Assembly (NCBI RefSeq): GCF_004152865.1
Contig: NZ_SEOO01000001.1
Location: 186,001 to 250,000, forward strand
Reading direction: 5' to 3'
Origin: Sphingobium cupriresistens
GTDB taxonomy: Bacteria > Pseudomonadota > Alphaproteobacteria > Sphingomonadales > Sphingomonadaceae
Length of the DNA stretch: 64,000 bases
Both the position numbers and the translations under genes were made by a program. The notes under the pieces are model-generated. The model was not told the DNA's origin, made no database searches, and saw only the letters and a program-made list of their open reading frames with translations. This document shows, piece by piece, positions 26,234-35,844 of the stretch (position 1 is its first letter; the number at the start of each line of letters is the position of its first letter).

Positions 26234-28440
26234 TGCGGATCGGAACCCGCCCGCGCTTCGTTGTCACGATCTGCGCGGGCTCGTTTCTGCTCTTCCTGGT
26301 CCAGCCGATGATCGCCCGCATGGCGTTGCCGCGCCTGGGCGGCGCGCCGTCGGTGTGGAATTCGGCCATGTTGGTTTATCAGGCGCTGCTGCTGGGCGGC
26401 TATGCTTATGCCCATATGCTGGGGCGTTTCCCGGCGCGGCGGCAGGCGCTGATCCACCTTAGCCTTTTCCTGGTCGCCGCCATCTTCCTGCCGATCGGCC
26501 TGATGGGCTGGCAACCGCCGCAGGACATGGAGCCGGCGCTGTGGGTGCTGTGGCTGCTGGCCGCGTCGATCGGCCCGCTGTTCTTCGTCGTCGCGGCGCA
26601 AGCCCCGCTGCTGCAACGCTGGTTCGCGCTGGCGGACGGGCGCGATCCCTATCCGCTCTATGCCGCGTCCAACCTCGGCAGTTTCGCGGGGCTTATCGCT
26701 TATCCCCTGCTGGTCGAGCCGTTGCTGACTTTGAAGGCGCAAAGCCTCCTCTGGTCGCTCTGCTACGGCGCGCTGTTCTTCCTGGTCTATGCCAGCGCCC
26801 GCCGCCTGCCGCCTGGCGGCGCGGGCGAAGTCACGGCGCAGGCGAGCGATGCGCCGCGGCCCGACGGGCGCAGGATGCTGCACTGGATGGCGCTGGCGGC
26901 CGTGCCGTCTGGCCTGATGATGTCGACCAGCCTCTACCTCACCACCGACATCGTCGCGATGCCGCTGCTCTGGGTGCTGCCGCTCGGCCTTTATCTGCTC
27001 AGCTTCACGGTCGCCTTTGCGGCGCGGCGCGGCGCGGCCGACTTCAGCATCCTGATCGCGCCGCTTATACTGCTCATCGGCGCGTGCATCGCCTTTACCG
27101 GCGGCATCCATTTCCCGGTTTTCATCGCGCTGGGCATTCTGGCGGTCCTGTTCGTCGTCGCCATCGCGCTCCATGCGCGCCTCTACGACCTGCGGCCCGA
27201 ACCGGCCCATCTCACCCGCTTCTACCTGCTGATGTCAGTGGGGGGCATGGTCGGCGGGTTGTTCTGCGCGCTGCTGGCCCCGCTGATCTTCGACTGGACC
27301 TATGAATATCCGATCCTGCTGATCGCCGCGGCGCTGTTGCTGCCGGCGCGCGAAGCGACGCTGCGCCTGCCTCAGCTGCTGTGGGAAGATGCGCGTCGCC
27401 GCGTCTGGCTCGCGCCGCTCATGCTGCTGCTGGGCCTGGCGCTGTCGATGGTGGGCGGCGGGCTGGCCCTGGGCGACGCCACGCCGCCGCTGGTCAAATC
27501 GCTCAGCTTCTGCGCGATCATCGTGATGGCGATCCTGACGCTGGGCCAGCGGTTCATGACCGCGGCGATGCTGGTCTATCTGATGCTGTGCCTGAGCGGC
27601 TGGGAAAAACTGTCCCAGTCGGCCAGCGGGATGCTGACGCGCAGCTATTTCGGCGTCTATGGCGTCGCCAATAAGAGCGCGACCGAACGTATCCTGTTCC
27701 ACGGCACGACATTGCACGGCGTCCAGAATCTGGAGCCAGGCCGTGAACGCCACCCGACCAGCTATTATGCGCCCAAGTCCGGTGTCGGGCTGGCGCTGGG
27801 CCATGCGCCGGACCTGTTCGGGGGCAAAGCCCGGATCGACGTTGTCGGACTGGGGGCGGGGACGCTTGCCTGCTATGCGCGCCCCGGCCAAACTTGGCGT
27901 TTCTACGAAATTGATCCGGCCATTGTCGCGATCGCGCGCGATCCAGCCGATTTCAGCTTCCTGGCGCGGTGCCAGCCGCGCGCCGACATCGTTATCGGCG
28001 ACGCGCGCATGACGCTGGCGCGTCAGCCGGCGGGCGGTGCGGACATAGTGGTGATCGACGCCTTCTCGTCCGATTCGATTCCGATGCATCTGCTGACGCG
28101 CGAAGCGATGGCGATCTATGGCCGCCGCCTCGCGCCGGGCGGGCTGCTGCTGATCCACATTTCCAACCGCTATCTCGACCTGCGGCCGGTTGTGGCGGGC
28201 GATGCGATGGCTGGCGGCTGGCACGCGCGTCTGCGCCATTACAAGCCCGCCAAGCGCGACGCCGCGCGTCGTTACGCCGCATCGATTTGGGTCGCCCTGT
28301 CGCGCGATCCGTCGCAACTGGACCGGCTGGCGCGTGTGTCGGATGGCGAAACATGGCGATGGCTTAATCCAACGCCCGGTTTTTCCGCCTGGACCGACGA
28401 TCATGCCAGTATCCTGCCGGTATTGAAGATCAGACCATGA
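26233..28440 (+). CDS. Fused MFS-like membrane / spermidine synthase-like protein
   Basis: A 735-residue two-part protein. Residues about 1-470 form a dozen or more membrane helices of the MFS-like 'fused MFS/spermidine synthase' type (FVVTICAGSFLLFLVQPMIA at the start). Residues about 480-735 form a cytosolic spermidine-synthase-like Rossmann domain with IDVVGLGAGTLACYARPG, FYEIDPAIVAIA, and DIVVIDAFSSDSIPMHLLT. The reaction is not established for this family; an aminopropyl or methyl transfer linked to transport is only a hypothesis. It starts on the last base of hemB. The ATG at 26233 avoids a long overlap. Confidence 0.85.
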
Positions 28441-28453
28441 GAGGAGAGCCATA

Positions 28454-29041
28454 ATGGCCGCTACCGAGTATCCAGATGTCAGCATCATCCCCTTCAACGG
28501 CAAGGCGCCGGTCATCCACCCCAGCGCATTCGTCGCGCCGGGATGCCGCATCATCGGCGATGTCGAGATCGGCGAGGACGCCAGCATCTGGTATAATTGC
28601 GTCATCCGCGGCGACGTGAACCGGGTGCGGATCGGCGCGCGGAGCAACGTCCAGGACGGCACCGTGATCCATTGCGACAACCCCGGCGACCGCGCCGATG
28701 GCCGTCCTGCCGACGGTTGGCCCGCGATCATCGGTGACGATGTGCTGATCGGCCATATGGCGATGATCCACGGCTGCGTGTTGCAGGATCGCGCCTTTGT
28801 CGGCCTGGGGGCTGTCGTGATGAGCGGCTGCACAGTCGAAAGCGACGCGATGCTGGCGGCGGGCGCCTTGCTGTCGCCTGGCAAGACGGTGCTGCACCGT
28901 CAGCTTTGGGCCGGCCGTCCCGCCAAATATATGCGTGACCTGTCCGATGCCGCGCTGATCGACATGCGCGAGGGCGTGGATCATTATGTCCATAGCGCCA
29001 AAGCGCATAAGGGCGCGGTCAGGGCGATCGGGAACGCATAG
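28454..29041 (+). CDS. Gamma-carbonic anhydrase-family protein
   Basis: A 195-residue left-handed beta-helix protein built of hexapeptide repeats. The three metal-binding His positions are visible in GTVIHCDN, LIGHMAMIHGC and nearby. The N-terminal IIPFNGKAPVIHPSAFVAPG and the C-terminal GRPAKYMRDLSD are typical of the YrdA/PaaY group. Activity as a true carbonic anhydrase cannot be judged from sequence. It is preceded by a GAGGAGAG ribosome site 14 bases after the upstream stop, so it may be the third gene of the hemB operon. Confidence 0.9.
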   Translation: MAATEYPDVSIIPFNGKAPVIHPSAFVAPGCRIIGDVEIGEDASIWYNCVIRGDVNRVRIGARSNVQDGTVIHCDNPGDRADGRPADGWPAIIGDDVLIGHMAMIHGCVLQDRAFVGLGAVVMSGCTVESDAMLAAGALLSPGKTVLHRQLWAGRPAKYMRDLSDAALIDMREGVDHYVHSAKAHKGAVRAIGNA

Positions 29042-29089
29042 CGGCGGCGGTTACTGGCCCCCAACCGACCGTTGCCGGATGACGGCGCG

Positions 29090-30454
29090 TCACGCCGCGG
29101 GCAGGCGCAGCCGCACCAGCAATCCGCCCAGATCCTCGCTTTCCTCCAGCGCGACGGTGCCGCCATAGATTTCCGCGACGTCGCGGACGATGGCGAGGCC
29201 GAGGCCTGTGCCGGGCTTGCCGGAATCAAGGCGCACGCCGCGGTCGAAGATGCGGACCCGTTCGGTTTCGGGGATCCCCATGCCGTCATCCTCGACCAAT
29301 ATTTCCACCATGCCGCCCGCACGCGCGACGACGGTGGCGAAGACGCTGCCGCCGCCATATTTAGCCGCGTTTTCGATGAGGTTGCCGAGCATTTCGTCAA
29401 GATCCTGGCGTTCGACGCGGACCGCAGCGTCCTTATAGCCGTCCATGTCGACACGGGCGTCGGGATAGAGACGCTGGACGGCGCGTTCCACGGCCGTCAG
29501 GCTGGGCCACACGTCCGCCCGGCTCTGCGCCGCGCCGCGCCGGCCGACGGCGCGGGCGCGGGCGAGATGATGATCGACCTGCCGCCGCATCGTTGTCGCT
29601 TCGCGGATCACCGCGTCGCCCAGGTCCGGCGCTTTGGCCGTGGCCGCGTTCATGATGACGGTCAGCGGCGTCTTGAGCGCATGGGCGAGATTGCCGGCAT
29701 GGGTGCGCGCTTCCTCCGCTTGCCGCTCATTGTGGGCCAGCAGGGCGTTCAATTCCTCGACCATGGGCAACACTTCGGCGGGCATGGGTTCGGTGACGCG
29801 GCTTTTGTGGCCGTCGCGCATACGGATGATCTCCAGCCGCACCTTGCGCAGCGGGCGCAAGCCATAAATGGTCTGGAGCGTCGCCAGCATGAACAGGCCG
29901 AGCGCCAGCAACGCGAAGCTGTTGAACAGGGTGGAGCGCAACGTCTTGATCTGCGCGTCGAGCCCTTCGCGCGCCTGGCCGACCATGAACAGCCAGCGCG
30001 TGTCGGAGCCGGGGAGAACGACGGTGCGCTCCATCACGCGCAGATCCTCGCCGGGGAATTGCTTGCTGTCATAGGTGTGGAGGTGGCGGTCATGATGTTC
30101 CGCCGGCACCTTGAGCGCGCGGTCCCACAGCGAGCGAGAGCGCCAATCCTCATGCCCCTTGGCGCTGATCTGGTAATAGAGGCCGCTATTGGGTTCCAGG
30201 AAGCGCTGGTCGGCGAGTTCGCGGTTGAACAGGACTTCGCCATCCGGGCCGATTTCCGACGCTGCGATCATCGCGGTCAGGACATAGTTCATGCCGTCGT
30301 CGAAATTGCGTGTGATCGCGTCGCTCAGCACCCGGTCCAGCGCCACGCCGCCGCCCAGCAGCAGCACGCTGATCCACAGCGCGGCAATGCCGATCATCCG
30401 CCGGCTGATGGAGCCGGTGGAGCGGACGGGGGGCGGGGATGCGGGATCGGTCAT
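29090..30454 (-). CDS. Sensor histidine kinase (PhoQ/OmpR-class)
   Basis: A 454-residue membrane sensor. Transmembrane helices lie at about 20-40 and 178-198, with a periplasmic domain of about 135 residues between them. A short HAMP-like linker (RPLRKVRLEI) is followed by the phosphorylation motif NLAHALKTPL with His258. The ATPase motifs are NLIENAAKYG (N-box), VEDDGMGIP (G1) and GTGLGLAIV (G2). It pairs with the response regulator upstream on the same strand; a type A repeat sits between them. Signal unknown. Confidence 0.93.
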   Translation of the reverse strand: MTDPASPPPVRSTGSISRRMIGIAALWISVLLLGGGVALDRVLSDAITRNFDDGMNYVLTAMIAASEIGPDGEVLFNRELADQRFLEPNSGLYYQISAKGHEDWRSRSLWDRALKVPAEHHDRHLHTYDSKQFPGEDLRVMERTVVLPGSDTRWLFMVGQAREGLDAQIKTLRSTLFNSFALLALGLFMLATLQTIYGLRPLRKVRLEIIRMRDGHKSRVTEPMPAEVLPMVEELNALLAHNERQAEEARTHAGNLAHALKTPLTVIMNAATAKAPDLGDAVIREATTMRRQVDHHLARARAVGRRGAAQSRADVWPSLTAVERAVQRLYPDARVDMDGYKDAAVRVERQDLDEMLGNLIENAAKYGGGSVFATVVARAGGMVEILVEDDGMGIPETERVRIFDRGVRLDSGKPGTGLGLAIVRDVAEIYGGTVALEESEDLGGLLVRLRLPAA

Positions 30455-30475
30455 ATTTTCAGACTGTTCCCATAT

Positions 30476-30550
30476 CCGTTCGCCCTGAGCTTGTCGAAGG
30501 GCCGTCCTTCTTAAGAAAGTGCTGGGCTTCGACAGCCTCAGTCCGAACGG
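30476..30550. repeat. Dispersed palindromic repeat, type A copy 2
   Basis: CCGTTCGCCCTGAGCTTGTC at one end and CCTCAGTCCGAACGG at the other form long complementary arms around a short core. It lies between the response regulator and kinase genes, inside the operon, so it may modulate read-through. Confidence 0.75.
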
Positions 30551-30568
30551 AGTAGGGCGGAAGGCTGA

Positions 30569-31234
30569 TTACCGCCCCGGCTCGTCCAGACTGTAGCCAA
30601 GACCGCGAATGGTGGTGATGACGTCGGCGCCCAATTTCTTGCGGATACGCGTCACGAACACTTCGATCGTATTGGAATCACGGTCGAAATCCTGATCGTA
30701 AATATGTTCGATCAATTCGGTGCGGCTGACCACCTTGCCCTTGTGATGGAGCAGATAGCTGAGCAGCTTATATTCCTGCGCGGTGAGCTTCACCGGGTCG
30801 CCCTTAAGCGTCACCTTGCCCGATCGCGTGTCGAGGCGAACGTCGCCGGCGGTGAGTTCGCTAGACGCATTGCCCGATGCGCGGCGGATGAGCGCACGCA
30901 GGCGGGCGATCAGTTCCTCGCTCTGAAAAGGCTTGGCGAGATAATCGTCGGCGCCCGCGTCAAGCCCGGCGACCTTGTCCGACCAGCTGTCGCGCGCGGT
31001 TAGCACCAGCACCGGGAAGGCGCGGCCTTCCTTGCGCCAGCGGTCCAGCACCGTCAAACCGTCGATGGTCGGCAGGCCAAGGTCGAGCACGACCGCGTCA
31101 TAGCTTTCGGTCGCGCCGAGGAAATGGCCATCCTCGCCATCGGTGGCGAGGTCCACGGCATAGCCTGCGCCCTCCAGCGTGTTCCTGAGCTGCTGGCCCA
31201 GATTTGGTTCATCCTCGACGATCAGCAGACGCAT
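30569..31234 (-). CDS. OmpR-family response regulator (PhoP-like)
   Basis: A 221-residue two-domain regulator. The receiver domain shows the acidic pocket VEDEP (6-10), phospho-acceptor Asp51 in LDLGLP, Thr79 in VLTARD, and Lys101 in YLAKPF. The C-terminal winged helix (about 125-220) has LTAQEYKLLSYLLHHKGKVV, IYDQDFDRDSNTIEVFVTRI and the GLGYSL ending. It lies upstream of the histidine kinase and downstream of the PepSY-like gene. It probably controls this operon and cell-envelope genes, but no target is shown here. Confidence 0.95.
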   Translation of the reverse strand: MRLLIVEDEPNLGQQLRNTLEGAGYAVDLATDGEDGHFLGATESYDAVVLDLGLPTIDGLTVLDRWRKEGRAFPVLVLTARDSWSDKVAGLDAGADDYLAKPFQSEELIARLRALIRRASGNASSELTAGDVRLDTRSGKVTLKGDPVKLTAQEYKLLSYLLHHKGKVVSRTELIEHIYDQDFDRDSNTIEVFVTRIRKKLGADVITTIRGLGYSLDEPGR

Positions 31235-31255
31235 GAAAGGCCCTTTTCTTTTTTA

Positions 31256-31302
31256 GAGCGATTTCTAATCAGATGGAATCATCTGATGACTCGGAAATCG
31301 CG
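31256..31302. repeat. Dispersed palindrome, type D, inner-type hairpin
   Basis: A nested palindrome: outer arms GCGATTTC (31258-31265) and GAAATCGC (31294-31301), inner arms ATCAGATG (31268-31275) and CATCTGAT (31280-31287). It forms a long cruciform or RNA hairpin upstream of the response-regulator start. Confidence 0.75.
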
Positions 31303-31314
31303 TAAAACCAATAA

Positions 31315-31360
31315 TCTAGAGCGGTTGATCCGATGCAATCGGATCGCAAACCGCTCTAGA
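31315..31360. repeat. Dispersed palindrome, type D, AGAGCGGTT hairpin
   Basis: Outer arms TCTAGAGCGGTT (31315-31326) and AACCGCTCTAGA (31349-31360), a perfect 12-bp stem. Inner arms GATCCGAT (31327-31334) and ATCGGATC (31338-31345). Together with the neighbour it separates the PepSY-like gene from the response regulator. Confidence 0.8.
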
Positions 31361-31379
31361 ATTGCGGCATGGGCGGATG

Positions 31380-31706
31380 TTAGCGCGCCATGCCGATGAT
31401 ATCGCCCGTCCGGCCATCCGCATCAACCCACATCACCTTGCCGTCCTTCACATATTTCAGGCGGTAGCGGTTGGAGGACGGGTTGAATTCGCTGCCGACA
31501 TAGGTTGCGCCGCCCATGGTGGCGTCGACCCGGCGCTTGATCATGGCGAAGGGCATGACCTGACCGTCGAGCATCGCCCGGCGCGCGGCGTCCTGTTCAT
31601 CGCGGCGATTGCCCGCATCGGCGGCCGGGATGGCGACGCCAAGAGCAAGCGCGGCGGCGATCGCAACGGTCAGAGAGCGGGGCAGGCTGTTCCACTTCAT
31701 ATTCAT
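31380..31706 (-). CDS. PepSY-like small exported protein
   Basis: A roughly 108-residue exported protein. A signal peptide (LTVAIAAALALGVAIPAADA) is followed by a small domain that ends in RLKYVKDGKVMWVDADGRTG, the typical end of a PepSY-type domain. Such proteins often sit beside PhoPQ-like two-component systems, as here, and may tune the sensor or a periplasmic protease. ATGs at 31730, 31706 and 31700 are all possible; the one at 31706 gives a normal signal peptide. Two nested palindromes lie between it and the response regulator gene. Confidence 0.65.
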   Translation of the reverse strand: MNMKWNSLPRSLTVAIAAALALGVAIPAADAGNRRDEQDAARRAMLDGQVMPFAMIKRRVDATMGGATYVGSEFNPSSNRYRLKYVKDGKVMWVDADGRTGDIIGMAR

Positions 31707-31814
31707 GGGCATGGCATAGGCGAAGGGCATTGAACAGGTGGTGAATGGCGCGCAGATGAACAGAAATGGCGGCGATGCCCAGGCGCCGCCGCCTTTTATC
31801 CGCGCTATGGGCGC

Positions 31815-32546
31815 TTATTTGTCCAGCGCATACTGGACCGTCAGCGTGACCGAGGCGCTGACCTGGCCGGGTTCGATCGGGGTCGAAGGGGCCGAATCCG
31901 CCTTGAAGCGGGCGCTCTGCATCATCGGCATGGGCGGCTGGCCGCCGCTGTTGCTTTCGCTGATCGACACGAGGCGCGCGTTGCGGAAGCCAGCGGCTTG
32001 GGCATAGAAATCGGCTTGGGCCTTGGCGCTTTTGAGCGCGGCGCCGCGGGCCTGCTGGATCAGCGGCGAGGGGTCTTCGATCGAAAAGGTCGGGCCGTTG
32101 ATGTTGGTGGCGCCGGCCGCGACCATGGCGTCGAGCGAAGCGCCCACTTTCTTGATGTCGCGCAGCTTCACGGTCAACTGGTTGGACGCTTCATAGCCGA
32201 TGAAGCGCGGGCCTTCGGGCTGGCCGTCGCGGTTGCTATAATCATATTGGGCGGACAGGTTTATGCCGCTGGTCTGGATATCCTTCTTGGCGATCCCGGC
32301 CTTGGCCAGCGCGGCGATCAGCTTTTCGGTCTTGGCGGCATTGTCCTGCATCGCGGCCTGCGCGGTCAGCGCACGGGTCTGGACGCCGGTGCCGACGGTC
32401 GCGACATTGGGCGCGGCTTCGACGCTTTCGGTGACGTTCAATGTCACGACCGGCGCCGTCTCGGCGATGGTGACGCTGGTCTGGGCAAGCGCCGCCACGG
32501 GAAGGGCGGCAACGCCGAGCGCCATCAGGGCGAGAGCGGATTTCAT
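31815..32546 (-). CDS. SIMPL-domain (DUF541) exported protein
   Basis: A 243-residue periplasmic protein. A signal peptide ends near residue 22 (AALAQT). The SIMPL/DUF541 pattern follows: LNVTESVEAAPNVATVGTGV, DIQTSGINLSAQYDY, GYEASNQLTVKLRD, and GATNINGPTFSIED. Members (YggE type) are linked to oxidative-stress tolerance or outer-membrane upkeep, without known catalysis. It is a single gene divergent from the ABC-F gene. Confidence 0.88.
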   Translation of the reverse strand: MKSALALMALGVAALPVAALAQTSVTIAETAPVVTLNVTESVEAAPNVATVGTGVQTRALTAQAAMQDNAAKTEKLIAALAKAGIAKKDIQTSGINLSAQYDYSNRDGQPEGPRFIGYEASNQLTVKLRDIKKVGASLDAMVAAGATNINGPTFSIEDPSPLIQQARGAALKSAKAQADFYAQAAGFRNARLVSISESNSGGQPPMPMMQSARFKADSAPSTPIEPGQVSASVTLTVQYALDK

Positions 32547-32684
32547 CGAATATTCTCCTCTGCGATTATGCGCCCCTTTTTGGCCGGGGTGCGATGAATG
32601 GACGCTGTCGCACGTTGAAAGCCGTCCGACAGCTTTCCGGTTCCGCTCTTGCTACGAGGCATGACAGGCTTTAGCTGCACCGCC

Positions 32685-34466
32685 ATGGCAGCACCTATTC
32701 TCTCGTTCGAAAATCTTGGCCTTTCGCAAGGCTCTCACTGGTTGTTCCGTGGCCTCAATATCGCCGTGGGGGCGAAGGACCGGCTGGCGCTGATCGGCCG
32801 CAACGGCGTAGGCAAGACGACCCTGCTCAAATTGCTGGGCGGGCAGATCGAGGCGGACGAGGGCGTACGGTCGGTGCAGCCGGGCGCGCGGGTCATCACG
32901 CTGGAGCAGGATCCGGACGTCACGCCCTTCGCCACGCTGCATGATTTCGCGCTGGCGGGCGAATTTGCGCCGGCCCCGCATGAGGTGGAGGCGATCGCCG
33001 ACCAACTGGGCATCGACTTGTCGCGCGAAGCCAGGACGGCAAGCGGGGGCGAGCGCCGCCGCGCCGCCATCGCCCGCGCGCTGGCGAGCGAGCCGGACCT
33101 GCTGCTGCTGGACGAGCCGACCAACCATCTGGACATCGCCGCAATCGACTGGATCGAAAACTGGATGGCACGGTACAATGGCGCCTTCATCGTCATCAGC
33201 CATGACCGCGCCTTCCTGACGCGGCTGACCCGCCAGACCTTGTGGCTGGATCGTGGGCAGATGCGCCGTAACGAGATCGGCTTTGGCGGGTTCGAACAGT
33301 GGATGGAGGCCGTCTATGCCGAAGAGGCGCGGGCGGCCGAGAAGCTGGACGCGAAGCTGAAGATCGAGGCGCACTGGCTGGAGCGCGGCGTCACCGCGCG
33401 GCGCAAGCGGAACCAGGGGCGGCTGGCCAAGCTGTGGGAAATGCGCGAGACGCGCGCCGCGATGAACGGGCCGCAGGGGATAGCGAAGATCGCCGTCGCC
33501 AGCGACGACAGCAAGACCAAGAGCGTCATCAAGGCCGAGCATGTCACGAAGAGTTTCGGAGAGCGCACGATCATCGACGACCTGTCGATCCGGGTGCAGC
33601 GCGGCGACCGGATCGGCATCGTCGGCGGCAATGGCGCGGGCAAATCGACGCTGCTCAAGCTGCTGACTGGCGAACTGGCGCCCGACAGCGGCAGCGTGAC
33701 GCTGGCCAAGACGCTGGACATGATCTTCATCGACCAGCAGCGCAGCCTGATGCAGGGCGACAAGACCGTGCGCGACGTGTTGGCCGAGGGGGGCGACTGG
33801 ATCGACGTGCGCGGCGTGCGCAAGCATATCCACGGCTATCTGAAGGACTTTCTGTTCGACCCGTCGCTGGCGGAAGCAAAGGTCGCGACATTGTCGGGCG
33901 GCGAGCGGTCGCGCCTGCTGTTCGCGCGGGAATTTGCGCGCGAATCTAACCTGCTGGTGCTGGACGAGCCGACCAACGATCTGGACCTGGAAACGCTCGA
34001 CCTGTTGCAGGAAGTGATTGCCGACTATGACGGCACGGTCCTGATCGTGAGCCATGATCGCGATTTTCTGGACCGCACCGTTACCGTGACGCTGGGGCTG
34101 GACGGGACCGGCGTGGTCGATGTGATCGTCGGCGGCTATGCCGACTGGATCGCCAAGCGTGATCCGCGCAAGGCGGCCAGGATCGAGAAGAAGGCGGTGA
34201 GCGCTGCCCCGCCGCCCAAGCCGGTATCGACCAAGCTGACCTATAAGGATCAACGTGATCTGGAATTGCTGCCCAAAACCATCGAGCAGTTGGAAGCGAC
34301 GATCGCAGGGCATGAGGAGGCGCTGGCCGACCCGGCGCTCTACACGCGCGATCGGAAACGGTTCGACATGTTGACGGGCGCGATCGAGAGGGCGCGGACG
34401 GAAAAGGACGCTGCCGAGATGCGCTGGCTGGAATTGGCGGAAAAGGCGGAAGGAATGGCGGGGTAG
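32685..34466 (+). CDS. uup: ABC-F family ATPase (Uup-like)
   Basis: A 593-residue cytosolic protein with two ABC domains and no membrane segments. Domain 1 has LIGRNGVGKTT and LLLLDEPTNHLD; domain 2 has IVGGNGAGKSTL, LSGGERSRLL and LVLDEPTNDLD. A C-terminal coiled coil (about 515-590, DQRDLELLPKTIEQLEATIA onward) is the Uup hallmark. ABC-F proteins act on ribosomes or structured DNA rather than in transport. I chose the ATG at 32685 (MAAPILSFENL), which begins the first ABC strand; 12 codons upstream are also open. Confidence 0.9.
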   Translation: MAAPILSFENLGLSQGSHWLFRGLNIAVGAKDRLALIGRNGVGKTTLLKLLGGQIEADEGVRSVQPGARVITLEQDPDVTPFATLHDFALAGEFAPAPHEVEAIADQLGIDLSREARTASGGERRRAAIARALASEPDLLLLDEPTNHLDIAAIDWIENWMARYNGAFIVISHDRAFLTRLTRQTLWLDRGQMRRNEIGFGGFEQWMEAVYAEEARAAEKLDAKLKIEAHWLERGVTARRKRNQGRLAKLWEMRETRAAMNGPQGIAKIAVASDDSKTKSVIKAEHVTKSFGERTIIDDLSIRVQRGDRIGIVGGNGAGKSTLLKLLTGELAPDSGSVTLAKTLDMIFIDQQRSLMQGDKTVRDVLAEGGDWIDVRGVRKHIHGYLKDFLFDPSLAEAKVATLSGGERSRLLFAREFARESNLLVLDEPTNDLDLETLDLLQEVIADYDGTVLIVSHDRDFLDRTVTVTLGLDGTGVVDVIVGGYADWIAKRDPRKAARIEKKAVSAAPPPKPVSTKLTYKDQRDLELLPKTIEQLEATIAGHEEALADPALYTRDRKRFDMLTGAIERARTEKDAAEMRWLELAEKAEGMAG

Positions 34467-34540
34467 CATTTCCCGCCTTCCTTTCGACAGGCTCACGGCG
34501 CATGGATGCCGGGATAGGGGCCAGGCGAAGGGGTTGATCG

Positions 34541-35260
34541 ATGGACGCGCAGACCGACACCGCAATCGACCAGCCCCATCATGCCGTTCATTATGTGAAC
34601 CGCGTCGGCTGGTTGCGCGCGACCGTGCTGGGGGCCAATGACGGGATCGTGTCCACCGCCAGCCTGATGACCGGCGTCGCCGCGTCGGGGGCTGACAGCC
34701 AGACTATATTGCTGACCGGCATTGCGGCGCTGGTGGCGGGCGCGATGTCGATGGCGGCGGGCGAATATGTGTCCGTCAGCGCGCAATCCGATACTGAACG
34801 CGCCGACCTTGCCAAGGAGCGCAAGGCGCTGGCGACCCAGCCCCATGCCGAATGGGTGGAGTTGCGCAATATCTATGTCGAACGCGGCCTGACGCCCGAT
34901 CTGGCGGGGCAGGTGGCGCAGCAGTTGATGGCGGCCGATGCGCTGGGCGCTCATGCGCGCGACGAATTGGGCATATCCGATCTGGCGACGGCGCGGCCGG
35001 TGCAGGCGGCGTTGGCGTCGGCCGGCAGCTTCGCCGCGGGCGCCGCGCCGCCGGTGCTGGCCGCCGCGCTGGCCCCGGCGGGCCATGCGATTGTCGTGAT
35101 CGTCATCGTCTGTCTGCTCTGTCTTGTCCTGCTGGGGCATGTCGGGGCGCGGCTGGGCGGGGCGAAGCCGTCGCGGTCGATCGCGCGCACGCTGTTCTGG
35201 GGCGCATTGGCGATGGCGGTGACGGCGGTTGCAGGGCATCTGTTCGGCGCGGCGATTTAA
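34541..35260 (+). CDS. VIT-family membrane transporter (iron/manganese)
   Basis: A 239-residue inner-membrane protein of the VIT1/CCC1 type. The first helix block LRATVLGANDGIVSTASLMTGV and the second AGAMSMAAGEYVSVSAQSDTE carry the conserved metal-pathway Asp, Met and Glu residues. A cytosolic metal-binding loop (about 90-150) precedes three C-terminal helices. It would export or store ferrous iron or manganese. Half a type A repeat lies just upstream at 34478-34500. Confidence 0.9.
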   Translation: MDAQTDTAIDQPHHAVHYVNRVGWLRATVLGANDGIVSTASLMTGVAASGADSQTILLTGIAALVAGAMSMAAGEYVSVSAQSDTERADLAKERKALATQPHAEWVELRNIYVERGLTPDLAGQVAQQLMAADALGAHARDELGISDLATARPVQAALASAGSFAAGAAPPVLAAALAPAGHAIVVIVIVCLLCLVLLGHVGARLGGAKPSRSIARTLFWGALAMAVTAVAGHLFGAAI

Positions 35261-35298
35261 TGGCAGGTTCGCGCTAATTTCATCTAAGGAGACGATAT

Positions 35299-35844
35299 AT
35301 GACCGATATTCAGCAGATTGCGCTCAAGACCATCAAGGGCGCCGACGCCAGCCTGGCCGATTATGCGGGCAAGGTGGTGCTGGCGGTCAATGTCGCGTCC
35401 AAATGCGGACTGACCCCGCAATATGAGGGGCTGGAAAAGCTTTATGCCGATTATAGGGATAAGGGCCTGGTCGTCGCAGGCTTCCCCGCCAATGATTTCG
35501 GCGCGCAGGAACCGGGCAGCAATGACGAGATCGCAACCTTTTGCACCACCAATTTCGGCGTCGATTTCCCAATGTTCGAAAAGATCGTCGTTAGCGGGCC
35601 GGACAAGCATCCGCTTTATGCCGCGCTGACCAGCGCGCAGCCGGACGCGCAGGGCGAGGGCGACGCCTTCCGCGAAAAGCTCAAGGGCTATGGCATGACC
35701 CCCAATCCGGTGCCCGAAGTGCTGTGGAATTTCGAGAAGTTCCTGATCGCCAAGGACGGCAGCGTCGCCGCGCGTTTCGACCCCACGACTGCGCCCAATG
35801 ACCCGGCGCTGGTCGCGGCGATCGAGGCGGAACTGGCCAAGTGA
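35299..35844 (+). CDS. Glutathione peroxidase-family thiol peroxidase
   Basis: A 181-residue cytosolic peroxidase. The active-site Cys36 lies in NVASKCGLTPQY; the tetrad is completed by Gln70 in AQEPGSN, the Trp-Asn pair in LWNFEKFLI, and Asn65 in GFPANDFG. It is Cys- not Sec-based. Cys82 (FCTTNFG) may resolve the sulfenate, which would allow thioredoxin as donor. AAGGAG precedes the ATG. The stop overlaps the GTG start of the M20 gene (GTGA). Confidence 0.93.
   Translation: MTDIQQIALKTIKGADASLADYAGKVVLAVNVASKCGLTPQYEGLEKLYADYRDKGLVVAGFPANDFGAQEPGSNDEIATFCTTNFGVDFPMFEKIVVSGPDKHPLYAALTSAQPDAQGEGDAFREKLKGYGMTPNPVPEVLWNFEKFLIAKDGSVAARFDPTTAPNDPALVAAIEAELAK

Noticed and set aside
32652-34565. 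A 637-codon minus-strand frame opposite the ABC-F gene
   Set aside because: No motif, antisense composition, and the ABC-F gene is complete with both nucleotide-binding sites.
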